Shown one piece after another: positions 48,072 to 56,676 of a stretch of DNA of 64,000 bases (position 1 is its first letter; the number at the start of each line of letters is the position of its first letter). Source of the stretch: Lysobacterales bacterium (GTDB lineage Bacteria; Pseudomonadota; Gammaproteobacteria; Xanthomonadales; Ahniellaceae); NCBI GenBank assembly GCA_016182785.1, contig JACPFU010000004.1, positions 281,792 through 345,791 of the forward strand, written 5' to 3'. The notes beneath the pieces were generated by a model. The model saw only the letters and a program-made list of their open reading frames with translations. It ran no database searches and was not told where the DNA came from. The position numbers and the translations under genes are program-made.

Positions 48072-48170
48072 GGCCCGTTGCCGCGCGCCGGCCGCGTTCG
48101 TGACGGCGTCGCTGGTTGCCCCTTGCCTGCGTGCGTATGCTTGCAGTCCGCACAACCCGGCCCAGACGCC

Positions 48171-49562
48171 ATGAATCGCATCCCGTCCGCATTGCTGCTC
48201 GCGCTGCTCGCCGCTGGCGCGCAGGCCGCGACCTACCCGGTAGGCCCGACCCGTGCGCATGCCACGTTGACGCAGCTGTTCGCCGCGGTCGATCTCCAGG
48301 GCGGCGACATCGTCGAGGTCGATGGCGACGTGGTTTATGACGTCGGCACCCCCGGTATCGTGATGGGTGCCGCCGACGGCGGCCAGGCCGGCAACCCGGT
48401 GATCCTGCGCGGCATCCGGGTCAACGGCCAGCGCCCGCACTTGCGCGGCGGCACCAACACCATCGAGTTCCGCCTGTCCGACCACGTCGTGTTCGAGGGC
48501 TTCGAGGTCAGCGGCACCGGCAACACCAGCACCGGCACCTTCCGCTGCATCTACCACCATGCCGACGACATCACCATCCGCGACGCCTACATCCACGATT
48601 GTCCGCGGCACGGCATCCTCGGCGCCGACAACGACTCCGGCTCGCTCCTGGTCGAGTACAGCGAGGTCTTCAATGCTGGCTCGGGCGGCAGCAATCACGC
48701 GATCTACATGGCGACCGACGAGGTGGCCCATCCGGGTTCGGTGTTTCGCCTGCAATACAGCTACGTGCACGACAGCCAGTTCGATGCCGGCCTGCAGGGC
48801 GGCAACCTGATCAAGAGTCGCGCCGAACGCAACGAGATCTACTACAACTGGCTCGAAGGCGCCTATTACCACGAGCTGGAACTGATCGGCCCGGACCCGT
48901 CCGGCGGCGTTCCCGAGGGCCAGGCGCGCGAGGACTCGGACGTGGTCGGCAACGTCATCCTGCACACCGCCGACTTCGGCTCGATGATGCGCTTCGGCGG
49001 CGATGCCACGGGGCAGAGCAATGGCCGCTACCGGGTGGTCAACAACACCATCGTGCGCCGCAACGCCAACAACGACACGCCAACCGTCTTTCGCTTGTTC
49101 GATGGCATCGAGTCGCTCGAATTCCACAACAACGTGATCTGGCGCGAAGGGTCGAGCAGCCTGACCCTGGTGCGCGCGGTGGAGGCGGTCTGGACCCAGG
49201 GTGCGCGCGTCACCGGGTCGAACAACTGGATCAAGTCCGGCTTCGTGTTGAACCCGTCGAACCTGCCCAACAGCATCAGCGGCACCTTCAGCGGCAGCGA
49301 CCCCGGGTTCGCCGATCTCGCCGGCTACAACCTCGCGCCAGGCCCCGCGAGTCCGCTGCTCGATGCCGGCACGAACAGCACCGTGACCGCGCCCGACTAC
49401 CACTTCGCCAACCCGCTGTTCCCGCCGATCCGCCACCCGCCGCAACGCGCGCCAATCGCACCCGGAACCGCCGCGATCCGCGTCGCGAACGGCGCCATCG
49501 ACCTCGGCGCCTACGAGCGGATCGACCTCGCCATCCTGTTCGGCGACGGCTTCGAGGAGTGA
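48171..49562 (+). CDS. Secreted parallel beta-helix protein with GFE tail
   Basis: A 463-residue exported protein (signal peptide ending GAQA). Repeating strand pattern (VVFEGFEVSGTGN, DITIRDAYIHDC, LLVEYSEVFNAG, RYRVVNNTIVRRN) is that of a right-handed parallel beta-helix with PbH1 repeats, found in pectate-lyase-like or surface proteins. It has no clear catalytic motif. The end LAILFGDGFEE is one of the shared GFE tails. Substrate unknown. Bases 48072-48170 hold no gene. Confidence 0.82.
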   Translation: MNRIPSALLLALLAAGAQAATYPVGPTRAHATLTQLFAAVDLQGGDIVEVDGDVVYDVGTPGIVMGAADGGQAGNPVILRGIRVNGQRPHLRGGTNTIEFRLSDHVVFEGFEVSGTGNTSTGTFRCIYHHADDITIRDAYIHDCPRHGILGADNDSGSLLVEYSEVFNAGSGGSNHAIYMATDEVAHPGSVFRLQYSYVHDSQFDAGLQGGNLIKSRAERNEIYYNWLEGAYYHELELIGPDPSGGVPEGQAREDSDVVGNVILHTADFGSMMRFGGDATGQSNGRYRVVNNTIVRRNANNDTPTVFRLFDGIESLEFHNNVIWREGSSSLTLVRAVEAVWTQGARVTGSNNWIKSGFVLNPSNLPNSISGTFSGSDPGFADLAGYNLAPGPASPLLDAGTNSTVTAPDYHFANPLFPPIRHPPQRAPIAPGTAAIRVANGAIDLGAYERIDLAILFGDGFEE

Positions 49563-49625
49563 GTCAAATCCAAGTCCGAGGCCGCATCCGTTATAGTCGC
49601 TCAGGCTTCCAGAGTGCCGTCCCTC

Positions 49626-50258
49626 ATGTCGCTGCATCTCGACATCCTGCCTCCCGCGCAACGCACGCTATGGGATGCATTCGATGCCTTGCCCGCGGAG
49701 TTCGTGCTGTACGGCGGGACGGCAATCGCATTGCAGTTGGGTCACCGACAAAGCGTCGATTTCGACTTCTTCGCGCGGGCCACCTTCGATCCAGAGAAGT
49801 TGCTAACTACATCCGCGCTCCTGGCGGATGCGGAGGTGGTGGCGATCGAGCCGAACACGCTGACGATACGCATGGGTGCGCTCGCGCCCGTCCTGATGTC
49901 CTTCTTCGGCGTGCCGAAGCTCCCGGTACTCCGAACTCCGCTTCTGATCGAGCAACCGCGCGTCAGGATCGGCGCCCTGCTGGAATTGGCGGGAATGAAG
50001 GCCATGGTCGTGCAGAAGCGTGCCGAGGCGAAGGACTACATCGACCTGCATGCACTGATCCATCAGGCGCGCATCGATTTGCCCATGGCATTGGCCGCGG
50101 CGAGCGCACTGTACGCGCCGCGTTTCTCGCCAGAGTCCACGTTGAAGGCCTTGTGCTATTTCGGTGATGGTGACTTCTCCGGTCTGCCGAAGTCGGTTCG
50201 CGATGACCTTGCCCGAGCCGTTCGCAAGGTGGATCCCAGCCGGCTGCCGACACTGTGA
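49626..50258 (+). CDS. AbiEii/AbiGii-like nucleotidyltransferase (toxin candidate)
   Basis: A 210-residue protein of the DUF1814/AbiEii type. The nucleotidyltransferase signature is intact: VLYGGTAIALQLGHRQSVDF, then DFF, plus a later MKAMVVQKRAEAKDYIDLHA. Such proteins are toxins in AbiE-type systems, acting by adding nucleotides to targets. A TATAGT -10-like element lies at 49592. ATG 49626 chosen; GTG 49614 also in frame. The gene overlaps its partner by 4 bp (GTGA). No AbiEi antitoxin is present. Confidence 0.82.
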   Translation: MSLHLDILPPAQRTLWDAFDALPAEFVLYGGTAIALQLGHRQSVDFDFFARATFDPEKLLTTSALLADAEVVAIEPNTLTIRMGALAPVLMSFFGVPKLPVLRTPLLIEQPRVRIGALLELAGMKAMVVQKRAEAKDYIDLHALIHQARIDLPMALAAASALYAPRFSPESTLKALCYFGDGDFSGLPKSVRDDLARAVRKVDPSRLPTL

Positions 50259-50554
50259 GCCTGCCGCCCATTCCAGTCGACGCCGAGATCGTGGCGGTTG
50301 CCCGCCGGCTGGTCTGGTTCGAGCCGCCCGAGAAGGCGCTCGCGCAGCCGCAGCGTTTTCTCGCTTACGCCTTTGCCTTGGCCAGCGCCGGCGACATGGC
50401 CGTGATCCGCCGTCACGTCGGCGAAGACGACCTGCGCCAGGCCCTGCGCGAGGCCCCGCCGGGGATCATCGACGCCCGCTCCTGGGCCTACTGGCACCTG
50501 ATGCTCGACGCGGGCGAGCCGCCGCCGTTGCCGGCGCGATGCATTCCCCGCTGA
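50255..50554 (+). CDS. Small partner protein of the AbiEii-like gene
   Basis: A 99-residue protein starting with GTG inside the preceding stop. It carries a characteristic run RLVWFEPPEKALAQPQRFLA and a C-terminal APPGIIDARSWAYWHLML pattern followed by a Pro-rich end. I do not know a named domain. I recall such proteins next to AbiEii-like nucleotidyltransferases, but have not checked this. A role as antitoxin or accessory is inferred from the overlap. A broken second copy lies downstream (50689-50992). Confidence 0.75.
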   Translation: MSLPPIPVDAEIVAVARRLVWFEPPEKALAQPQRFLAYAFALASAGDMAVIRRHVGEDDLRQALREAPPGIIDARSWAYWHLMLDAGEPPPLPARCIPR

Positions 50555-50688
50555 TCACGTGACCGGAGCGAGTCGCTGTTCGCCCGGTCACTCGGCGAGC
50601 GGGAATCGCTCAACGAGCAGCGCGCAGGGGTCGGTGGAATGGAAGGGCGGGCCAGAGGTATGGCGCACGGCTTCGCCGGATTCGCGTC

Positions 50689-50992
50689 ATGCCGCTCGAA
50701 CGATTGCCGACCATTCCGAGCAGGCTGTCGCTGGCGCGCAGGCTGGTGTGGTTCGAACTGCCCCAGCACGCGCTCGCCGAACTGGGCCGCCTTCTGGCCT
50801 GCGCGTTCGCTCTTGCGCGGCCGGCGGACATGCGTCCTACGCCAGCACTTCGGTGACCAAGCGCTGCGCCACGCGCTCCAGCACGCGCCGCCCGGCGTCA
50901 TCGACCCGAGTTCTTGGGCTTGCTGACACCTGATGCTCGATGTCGAAGCCGCCCCCGAGTTGCCGCGGTGGAAGTGGGTGCAGAGCGTTTGA
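50689..50992 (+). pseudogene. Decayed second copy of the AbiEii partner gene
   Basis: From ATG 50689 the frame reads LARRLVWFELPQHALAELGR and FALARPADM, close to the intact partner. The match then continues in another frame (RQHFGDQALRHALQHAPPGV, then IDPSSWAC), meets a stop at 50924-50926, and resumes HLMLDVEAAPELPRW to a final TGA at 50990-50992. So one frameshift near 50829-50840 and one in-frame stop. This explains most of the gene-free stretch 50555-51037. I found no recognisable nucleotidyltransferase remnant in the rest. Confidence 0.78.
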
Positions 50993-51037
50993 GGCGGGAG
51001 CACTTGGCCGAGCAGCAGCGACCGGCGTTCCGAGGCA

Positions 51038-51859
51038 TCACCACTCGGGCACGATGCAAATGCCTTTTTGCTTTGCCACCAGCTCGATCTCGAGATGCAG
51101 GTTCGGGCGCAGGAACGGGATCGTTCGTTCGAACCACTTCCCGGCGCGACCTCCGCGCGTGGCGAGATACCGATCATGGAATTCCGGCAGGTACTTCGCC
51201 TTGACCGTGTTGAAGTCGGGCGACAACACGCAGAAGTAGTAGATCAGCTCGCGGCGCGAGAATTCCTTCCAGTGATGCGCGTAGGTGTGTTGCTTGAGCA
51301 GGCTCAGCATGTCCAGCCCGCCGCCGAAGCCACGCAGGAAGCGGCCCGGATCCCACGCGCGGCCACGCAGGGCGTAGTAGTTCGGCGTGGTTACGATGAC
51401 GCGCGCGCCGGGTGCGGCGACACGGTAGATCTCTTTCCACATCGCGACCGGATTGAAGGTGATGTGCTCGATGATCTCGGTGAACAGGATGATGTCGAAG
51501 CTGTTGTCGCCCAGTGCGGCGAAGACATCTGCTCTGGACAGATCTGGCGTGGCGACGAGGCGAATGCCGTGCGCCGCGGCCAGACTCTGCACGCTTGCCA
51601 ACTCCAGGGTGATCGGCAGATCAGTGGCCGTGACCCGATAGCCGTCCACGGCGTAGAGCATGCTCTGGTGCAGCCAGTGGGCGCCGATATCGAGCACGCG
51701 CGTGCCACGGGCGCGGTCCCAGCTGGACTCGAACTCGCGCTTGGTCGCGGCGAATCGGTCGTAGTGGTGGCTGAGGTAGTGCACATCCGTGCCACCATGC
51801 GGTTGCAACAACTGCAAGAGTGCATCAAGCGAGGGGATGCGGTCTGAGAGTGTGGACAT
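51038..51859 (-). CDS. Class I SAM-dependent methyltransferase
   Basis: A 273-residue protein with motif I TRVLDIGAHWLHQSM, motif II ATDLP, and SFDIILFTEIIEHITFNPVA followed by RVAAPGARVIVTTPN, the normal order of a Rossmann methyltransferase. The C-terminal third is family-specific and gives no substrate. Start ATG 51859 chosen over a longer form to 51904. It faces relA divergently. Substrate unknown. Confidence 0.85.
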   Translation of the reverse strand: MSTLSDRIPSLDALLQLLQPHGGTDVHYLSHHYDRFAATKREFESSWDRARGTRVLDIGAHWLHQSMLYAVDGYRVTATDLPITLELASVQSLAAAHGIRLVATPDLSRADVFAALGDNSFDIILFTEIIEHITFNPVAMWKEIYRVAAPGARVIVTTPNYYALRGRAWDPGRFLRGFGGGLDMLSLLKQHTYAHHWKEFSRRELIYYFCVLSPDFNTVKAKYLPEFHDRYLATRGGRAGKWFERTIPFLRPNLHLEIELVAKQKGICIVPEW

Positions 51860-51948
51860 GCTTGGCGGTTCGATCCATTCGCCGGCGCGGCGCCGAGCGC
51901 GCATTGTCGCGGCATCGGGGTGTGGTTGTCGAAGCCCGTGCAGTCATA

Positions 51949-54084
51949 ATGAAGACCTCGCAGCGCTGTTCCTGGTCGATGAAACCCACCAGTCCACCCC
52001 TCACCCTCTCCGACTGGCTCACCCAGCACGCGCCGGTTGCGGCCTTGCTCGGGGGGAGCGCGGTCCTGCCCGAGTCGGTGGATGCGGCGCTGGTGCCGAC
52101 GCTCACGTTGCTGCAGCACCTGCGCGTCGATAGCGAGACGCTGGCGGCGACGCTGGCGTATGAGTTGCGGTTGCCGACCGAGAAGTTGCCGGCGAGCTTG
52201 CAGGCGTTGATCGATGGGCAGCGCGAGGCTGGGCGGGTGTGGAAGCTGTACTCGGAGAAAGGCCTCGGCGTGGCGCCGGAAGGCTTGCGGCGGCTGCTGC
52301 TCGCGATCATCCGCGACCTGCGCGTGATCTTCATCCTGCTGGCTCGGCAGCTGGTGCGCTTGCGCAGCGCGGCGGCGCTGCCGGAGCAGGAACAGCGCGC
52401 CTTGGCCCAGCTCACTGCCGACATCCATGCGCCGCTCGCGAATCGGCTCGGCATCTGGCAGCTCAAGTGGGAGCTGGAGGACCTGTCGTTCCGATTCCTC
52501 CAGCCCGAGGCATACAAGCGCATCGCCCGGGCGCTGGATGAACGTCGCGGCGACCGCGAGGCGTTCATCGAGCGGGTCAAGCGCGAGTTGACCGCGACCT
52601 TGCGCGCCGAGGGCATCGATGCCGAAGTCGCCGGGCGGCCGAAACACATCTGGTCGATCTGGCGCAAGATGAGCCGCAAGCAGGTCGATGTCGATGGCCT
52701 CTACGACATCCGTGCGGTGCGGGTGATGGTCAAGGACATCGCCAATTGCTATGCCGCGCTCGGCATCGTGCATGCGCTGTGGCCGCCGGTGCCGGGCGAG
52801 TTCGACGACTACATCGCGCGGCCCAAGGGCAATCACTACCGCTCGCTGCACACCGCGGTGATCGGCCCCGAGGGCAAGACGCTCGAAATCCAGATCCGCA
52901 CGCCGGAAATGCACGAGCACGCCGAACTCGGTGTCGCCGCGCACTGGCGCTACAAGGAAGGCGGCGGTGGCGACGCCGCGTTCGAGCGCAAGATCGCCGG
53001 CTTGCGCAACCTGCTCGAAGCCAAGGCCGACACCGAATCCGACGCCGCACTGCTCGCCGGGCTGCAGACCGAAGTGGTCGAGGACCGCGTGTATCTGTTG
53101 ACGCCGCAGGGCAAGGTCATCGACCTGCCGAAGGGCGCGACCGTGCTCGATTTCGCGTACCACATCCACACCGAGGTCGGGCATCGCTGCCGCGGCGCGA
53201 AGTTGAACGGGCGACTGGTGCCGCTCGACCATCCGCCGGCCAGCGGCGAGACCGTCGAGATCGTCACCGGCAAGGTCGCCGAGCCGAAGCGCGACTGGCT
53301 GATCGCATCGCGCGGCTTCCTCACGTCGCCGCGCGCGAAGGAGAAGGTGCGCACCTGGTTCAAGAAGCTCGACCACGACCGCAATGTCGTTGCCGGGCGT
53401 GAATTGCTCGACAAGGAAATGAAGCGCCTGGCCCTGCACGAGGTCGATCTGTCGACGCTGCCGGCGCGCTTCAACCTCAAGACCCAGGACGACCTGCTCG
53501 CCGCGATCGGCATCGGCGAAGTCACGCCCGGGCACATCGCGCGCGCGCTGCACGACATCGTCCAGCCGAAGACCGAGAAGCCCGAGTTCAGTGCCGAGCC
53601 GGTGCGCTCGCGCCGCCGCGGCAAGGACGCGATCACCATCGAAGGCGTCGGCAATCTGCTGACCACGATGGCGCGCTGCTGCCAGCCGGTGCCGGGCGAT
53701 CCGATCATCGGCTGGCTGACCAAGGGCCGCGGCGTCAGCGTGCATCGCGACGGCTGCCGCAGTTTCCTGAACCTGGTGGCGAAGGACCCCGGGCGCGTCA
53801 TCCACGTCGATTGGGGCGGCAGCCAGGGCGAGTACGAAGTCGACGTGCTGGTGCGCGGCTATGACCGCAAGGGCTTGCTCAAGGACGTCTCCGCCGCCAT
53901 CGCCGCCGCCGACGCGCACGTGCTTGCGGCCAGCACGCGCCTGGACCGCGACCACGGCATCGCCGAGATGTTCTTCGCCGTGCGCGTCGCCGACTACGGC
54001 CAGCTGTCGAGCCTGTTGCACAAGGTCGCGGCGTTGCCGAACGTGATCGAGGCGCGGCGCAATACCACCGCGGCGCGGCGGTGA
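51949..54084 (+). CDS. relA: GTP pyrophosphokinase RelA (ppGpp synthetase)
   Basis: About 711 residues from ATG 51949 (ATG 51979 also possible). The N-terminal domain lacks the HD pair needed for ppGpp hydrolysis, so it is a pure synthetase. The synthetase region has GRPKHIWSIWRKM and EFDDYIARPKGNHYRSLHTA; the E-F-D-D motif is that of RelA rather than SpoT. It is followed by TGS (LTPQGKVIDLPKGATVLDFA), a Cys-rich region with MARCCQPVPGD, and a C-terminal ACT domain. It makes (p)ppGpp on amino-acid-starved ribosomes. Confidence 0.95.
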   Translation: MKTSQRCSWSMKPTSPPLTLSDWLTQHAPVAALLGGSAVLPESVDAALVPTLTLLQHLRVDSETLAATLAYELRLPTEKLPASLQALIDGQREAGRVWKLYSEKGLGVAPEGLRRLLLAIIRDLRVIFILLARQLVRLRSAAALPEQEQRALAQLTADIHAPLANRLGIWQLKWELEDLSFRFLQPEAYKRIARALDERRGDREAFIERVKRELTATLRAEGIDAEVAGRPKHIWSIWRKMSRKQVDVDGLYDIRAVRVMVKDIANCYAALGIVHALWPPVPGEFDDYIARPKGNHYRSLHTAVIGPEGKTLEIQIRTPEMHEHAELGVAAHWRYKEGGGGDAAFERKIAGLRNLLEAKADTESDAALLAGLQTEVVEDRVYLLTPQGKVIDLPKGATVLDFAYHIHTEVGHRCRGAKLNGRLVPLDHPPASGETVEIVTGKVAEPKRDWLIASRGFLTSPRAKEKVRTWFKKLDHDRNVVAGRELLDKEMKRLALHEVDLSTLPARFNLKTQDDLLAAIGIGEVTPGHIARALHDIVQPKTEKPEFSAEPVRSRRRGKDAITIEGVGNLLTTMARCCQPVPGDPIIGWLTKGRGVSVHRDGCRSFLNLVAKDPGRVIHVDWGGSQGEYEVDVLVRGYDRKGLLKDVSAAIAAADAHVLAASTRLDRDHGIAEMFFAVRVADYGQLSSLLHKVAALPNVIEARRNTTAARR

Positions 54085-55679
54085 AGGATCGCGGCCCGGA
54101 GGCCGCTCCCACCGGGGTGCGGCGAGATCGGGTTGGCGCGGTGGAAACGGCCCCCGGCCGCGATCCGCTGCAACCGGCACTCGAAGACTTCCGCCAGCGC
54201 CGCTGGCCCGAGGTGGTGCGGGCGCTGGCGCCCGTGATCGACGGCTGTCGCGATCTCGACACCATCCGCATCTTCGCGCTCAGCCTGGCCGAACTCGGGC
54301 GCAGCGCCGAGGCCATCGACCTGTTGCTGCAGGCGGTGGCGCTGCATCCGCAGTCGGCGGTCGCGCGCGTCAACCTCGCTTCCGCGCTGCGTCGTGGCGG
54401 ACAACACGAGCGCGCCGAGCAGGAACTGCGCGACGCGATGGCGCTCGATCCGCAGCTCGCTGCCGCTCCGTTCAACCTCGGCAACTTGCTGAAGTCGCAG
54501 GCCCGGCTGGGCGAAGCGCGCGTGCCGCTGGAGCGGGCGATCGCACTCGCGCCCGCGCAGGTCGACGCGCGCGTGGCGCTCGGCGAGGTACTGAAGGCGC
54601 TCGGCGAAGTGCCCGCGGCGGTGGCGCAGTTTCGTGCTGCGATCGCAGTGCGGCCGCAGTGCGGCGCGGCGTGGTGGGGCATCGCCAACCTGAAGACGGT
54701 GCCGCTGACGAGCGACGATCTGGCGCAGCTCGATGCGCTGTGGTCGGGCACGCTCGACCCGCGCGATCGCGAGACGCTCGGCTTCGCCCGCGCCAGCGCG
54801 CATGCCGCGCACTCCGATGCCGAACACGCCTGGCAGGTCCTGCTCGAAGCGAATGCGGTCGTTGCGGCGAACCGCCCATTCGATGTCGATGCCTATCGGC
54901 GCGAGTTGATGCGCGCGGCGCAGGGTCTGGCGGCGCTGCCGCCCGCAGCGGTGCCGACGCAGGCGGTGTTCATCGTCGGCCTGCCGCGCAGCGGTTCGAC
55001 CCTGGTCGAACAGATGCTGTCCGCACATCCCAAGCTCGCCGCCGCCGGAGAGCTGCCCGACCTGCCGAACCTGGTTGCGCAGCGGCGACGCGAGTTCGGG
55101 CCGCACTGGCGCGATGCGATGACGCAGCAGGACTGGGCGCAGCTCGGCAGCGAGTACCTGGGCCGCACGCAACGCTGGCGCACAGCGGGCCAGGCGCTGG
55201 TCGACAAGCTGCCGGACAACTTCCGGCGCATCGACGTGATCCTGCGCATGCTTCCGGGCGCGCGCGTGATCGATTGCCGGCGCGACGCGCGCGACTGCGC
55301 GCTGAGCTGCCTGCAGCAGTACTTCGCCCACGGCAATGCCTATAGCTTCCGCCTCGACGCGTTCGCGGCCTACCACCGCGGCTACCGCGAGCTGATGGCA
55401 CAGGCGCGCGATGCAGCGCCAGCGCGCGTGCTCGGTATCGACTACGAGCGCCTGGTGCGGCAGCCGGCGACGATCCTGCACGAGCTGCTGGACTTCCTCG
55501 CGCTGCCGTTCGACACGGCGTGCCTTCATCCGGAGCGGGTGCGGCGCGAAGTGCGCACCGCCAGCGCCGCTCAAGTGGTCGAGCCGCTGGACCAGCGCGG
55601 CATCGGCCGTTGGAGGCGGTTCGAGCGTGCTTTTGCCGGCTGGGACGAGCAAGGGTTCCCGTCCGGGGCTTTGACCTAG
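54081..55679 (+). CDS. TPR-containing sulfotransferase
   Basis: About 532 residues. TPR repeats fill about 30-210 (ALEDFRQRRWPEVVRALAPV onward). The C-terminal half is a sulfotransferase-like domain with the PAPS 5'-phosphate loop VFIVGLPRSGSTLVEQML and a later 3'-phosphate-type site (RRDARDCALSCLQQYF). The GTG start 54081 lies in the relA stop (GTGA), but the first 28 codons are encoded mostly by a palindromic repeat pair (54087-54166). GTG 54141 is an alternative start. Acceptor unknown. Confidence 0.82.
   Translation: MKDRGPEAAPTGVRRDRVGAVETAPGRDPLQPALEDFRQRRWPEVVRALAPVIDGCRDLDTIRIFALSLAELGRSAEAIDLLLQAVALHPQSAVARVNLASALRRGGQHERAEQELRDAMALDPQLAAAPFNLGNLLKSQARLGEARVPLERAIALAPAQVDARVALGEVLKALGEVPAAVAQFRAAIAVRPQCGAAWWGIANLKTVPLTSDDLAQLDALWSGTLDPRDRETLGFARASAHAAHSDAEHAWQVLLEANAVVAANRPFDVDAYRRELMRAAQGLAALPPAAVPTQAVFIVGLPRSGSTLVEQMLSAHPKLAAAGELPDLPNLVAQRRREFGPHWRDAMTQQDWAQLGSEYLGRTQRWRTAGQALVDKLPDNFRRIDVILRMLPGARVIDCRRDARDCALSCLQQYFAHGNAYSFRLDAFAAYHRGYRELMAQARDAAPARVLGIDYERLVRQPATILHELLDFLALPFDTACLHPERVRREVRTASAAQVVEPLDQRGIGRWRRFERAFAGWDEQGFPSGALT
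54087..54166. repeat. Inverted REP-like pair at start of sulfotransferase gene
   Basis: GATCGCGGCCCGGAGGCCGC plus TCCCAC (54087-54112) is matched in reverse by GTGGAAACGGCCCCCGGCCG plus CGAT (54141-54164). A third copy, GTGGAAGCGGCCTCCAGCCA plus CGAT, is at 56610-56633. This family of imperfect palindromes resembles REP elements common in Xanthomonadales intergenic DNA. Confidence 0.75.
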
Positions 55680-55684
55680 ATCAG
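55671..55684 (+). promoter_or_regulatory. Possible FNR/ANR box upstream of IPTL-like gene
   Basis: TTGACCTAGATCAG matches TTGAT-N4-ATCAA at eight of ten bases. It spans the stop of the sulfotransferase gene; its centre is 79.5 bp before ATG 55757, giving a 39-base leader if placed at -41.5. The match could be chance. Confidence 0.45.
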
Positions 55685-55756
55685 CCGATGCGGGATAGTT
55701 CCGCGATCTGGTTCGCAGTCGGCGGCCGGATTTCCATTGCCCCGGAGAGACTACGC

Positions 55757-56545
55757 ATGAAATCGAGTGTGCTTGCAGCCGCGATTGCGGCCGGATTGAT
55801 GATGGCTGGTGCCGCCGATGCGGCGATGGTCAAGAATGCGGGTCATGCCGGCGTGATCCCGCCCGGCATTCGCGCGCCCGCTGCGGTGCTGTATAGCCAA
55901 CTCGACAACCCCTCCGGCAACGGCGTGCCGGACCAGGACTTCGAGGCCGGTTTCGACACCTACGATGCGATCGCGGCCGACGACTTCGTCGTCACCGATG
56001 CGAGTGGCTGGACCATCCAGCAGGTCTCGACGGTGGGCACCACCGGCACGGCGGGTGGAGCGACGGTGAATGTCACCATCCACGCCAACAGCGTCGGCGG
56101 TGGCGATCCGGACCTGCCGGGCGCGGCCGAATGCACCTACACCGGCCTGACCCCGGCGGATACGACCGGTTCGTTCGTGATCACCCTGCCGACGGCGTGC
56201 GTCGTCGGCCCGGGTACCCACTGGGTCTCGATTCAGACCAACCAGAACTACGGCACCTATGGCCAGCACTTCTGGTCGAACCGCACCACCCAGACCGGCT
56301 CCGAAAGCGTCTGGGCCAACGCCGGAAATGGCTTTGCGACCGGCTGCACCGCGTTCGCTCCGGTGATCACCTGCGGTGTCGGTGGTGGCGCCAGCCCGGA
56401 CCTGCTGTTCCAGCTCGACGGCGTGCTCGGCGGCCTGGTAACCCCGTCACAGCCGGTTCCGGTCAACTCGACCTTCGCCCTGCTCGGACTGGCCGGGTTG
56501 CTCGCCGGCGTCGGCGTGTTCGCGATGCGCCGCCGCGTCTCCTGA
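55757..56545 (+). CDS. Exported protein with IPTL/VPxxS-type sorting tail
   Basis: A 262-residue protein. Signal peptide (MKSSVLAAAIAAGLMMAGAA, cleavage after ADA), then a beta-rich domain of unknown family (TYDAIAADDFVVTDASGWTI, NQNYGTYGQHFWSNRTTQTG). The C-terminus has a short VPVNS motif, a hydrophobic helix (TFALLGLAGLLAGVGVFAM) and RRR, the architecture of IPTL-CTERM/exosortase-type tails. GGAGA stands upstream of the ATG. A strong terminator follows. Role unknown. Confidence 0.8.
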   Translation: MKSSVLAAAIAAGLMMAGAADAAMVKNAGHAGVIPPGIRAPAAVLYSQLDNPSGNGVPDQDFEAGFDTYDAIAADDFVVTDASGWTIQQVSTVGTTGTAGGATVNVTIHANSVGGGDPDLPGAAECTYTGLTPADTTGSFVITLPTACVVGPGTHWVSIQTNQNYGTYGQHFWSNRTTQTGSESVWANAGNGFATGCTAFAPVITCGVGGGASPDLLFQLDGVLGGLVTPSQPVPVNSTFALLGLAGLLAGVGVFAMRRRVS

Positions 56546-56562
56546 CCCTCGGTGGATCACTG

Positions 56563-56594
56563 ATGAAAACGGCACCTGCGGGTGCCGTTTTCAT
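56563..56594 (+). terminator. Rho-independent terminator after IPTL-like gene
   Basis: A 14-bp perfect stem ATGAAAACGGCACC / GGTGCCGTTTTCAT with loop TGCG. A T-run (CGTTTTCATTT) follows the GC core. It lies 17 bp after the stop. Confidence 0.92.
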
Positions 56595-56609
56595 TTGCAG
56601 CCGCCACCG

Positions 56610-56633
56610 GTGGAAGCGGCCTCCAGCCACGAT
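56610..56633. repeat. REP-like element upstream of aldolase promoter
   Basis: GTGGAAGCGGCCTCCAGCCA plus CGAT, about 20 of 24 bases like the copy at 54141-54164. It lies just before a TATACT -10-like site (56639-56644) of the aldolase gene. Confidence 0.65.
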
Positions 56634-56676
56634 GCCGCTATACTCCGCGCCCCATTTTCCCCTGTCGGAACCTGCC

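Noticed and set aside
51391..54180. 929-residue open frame antisense to relA
   Set aside because: Shadow frame; relA shows synthetase, TGS and ACT features on the plus strand.
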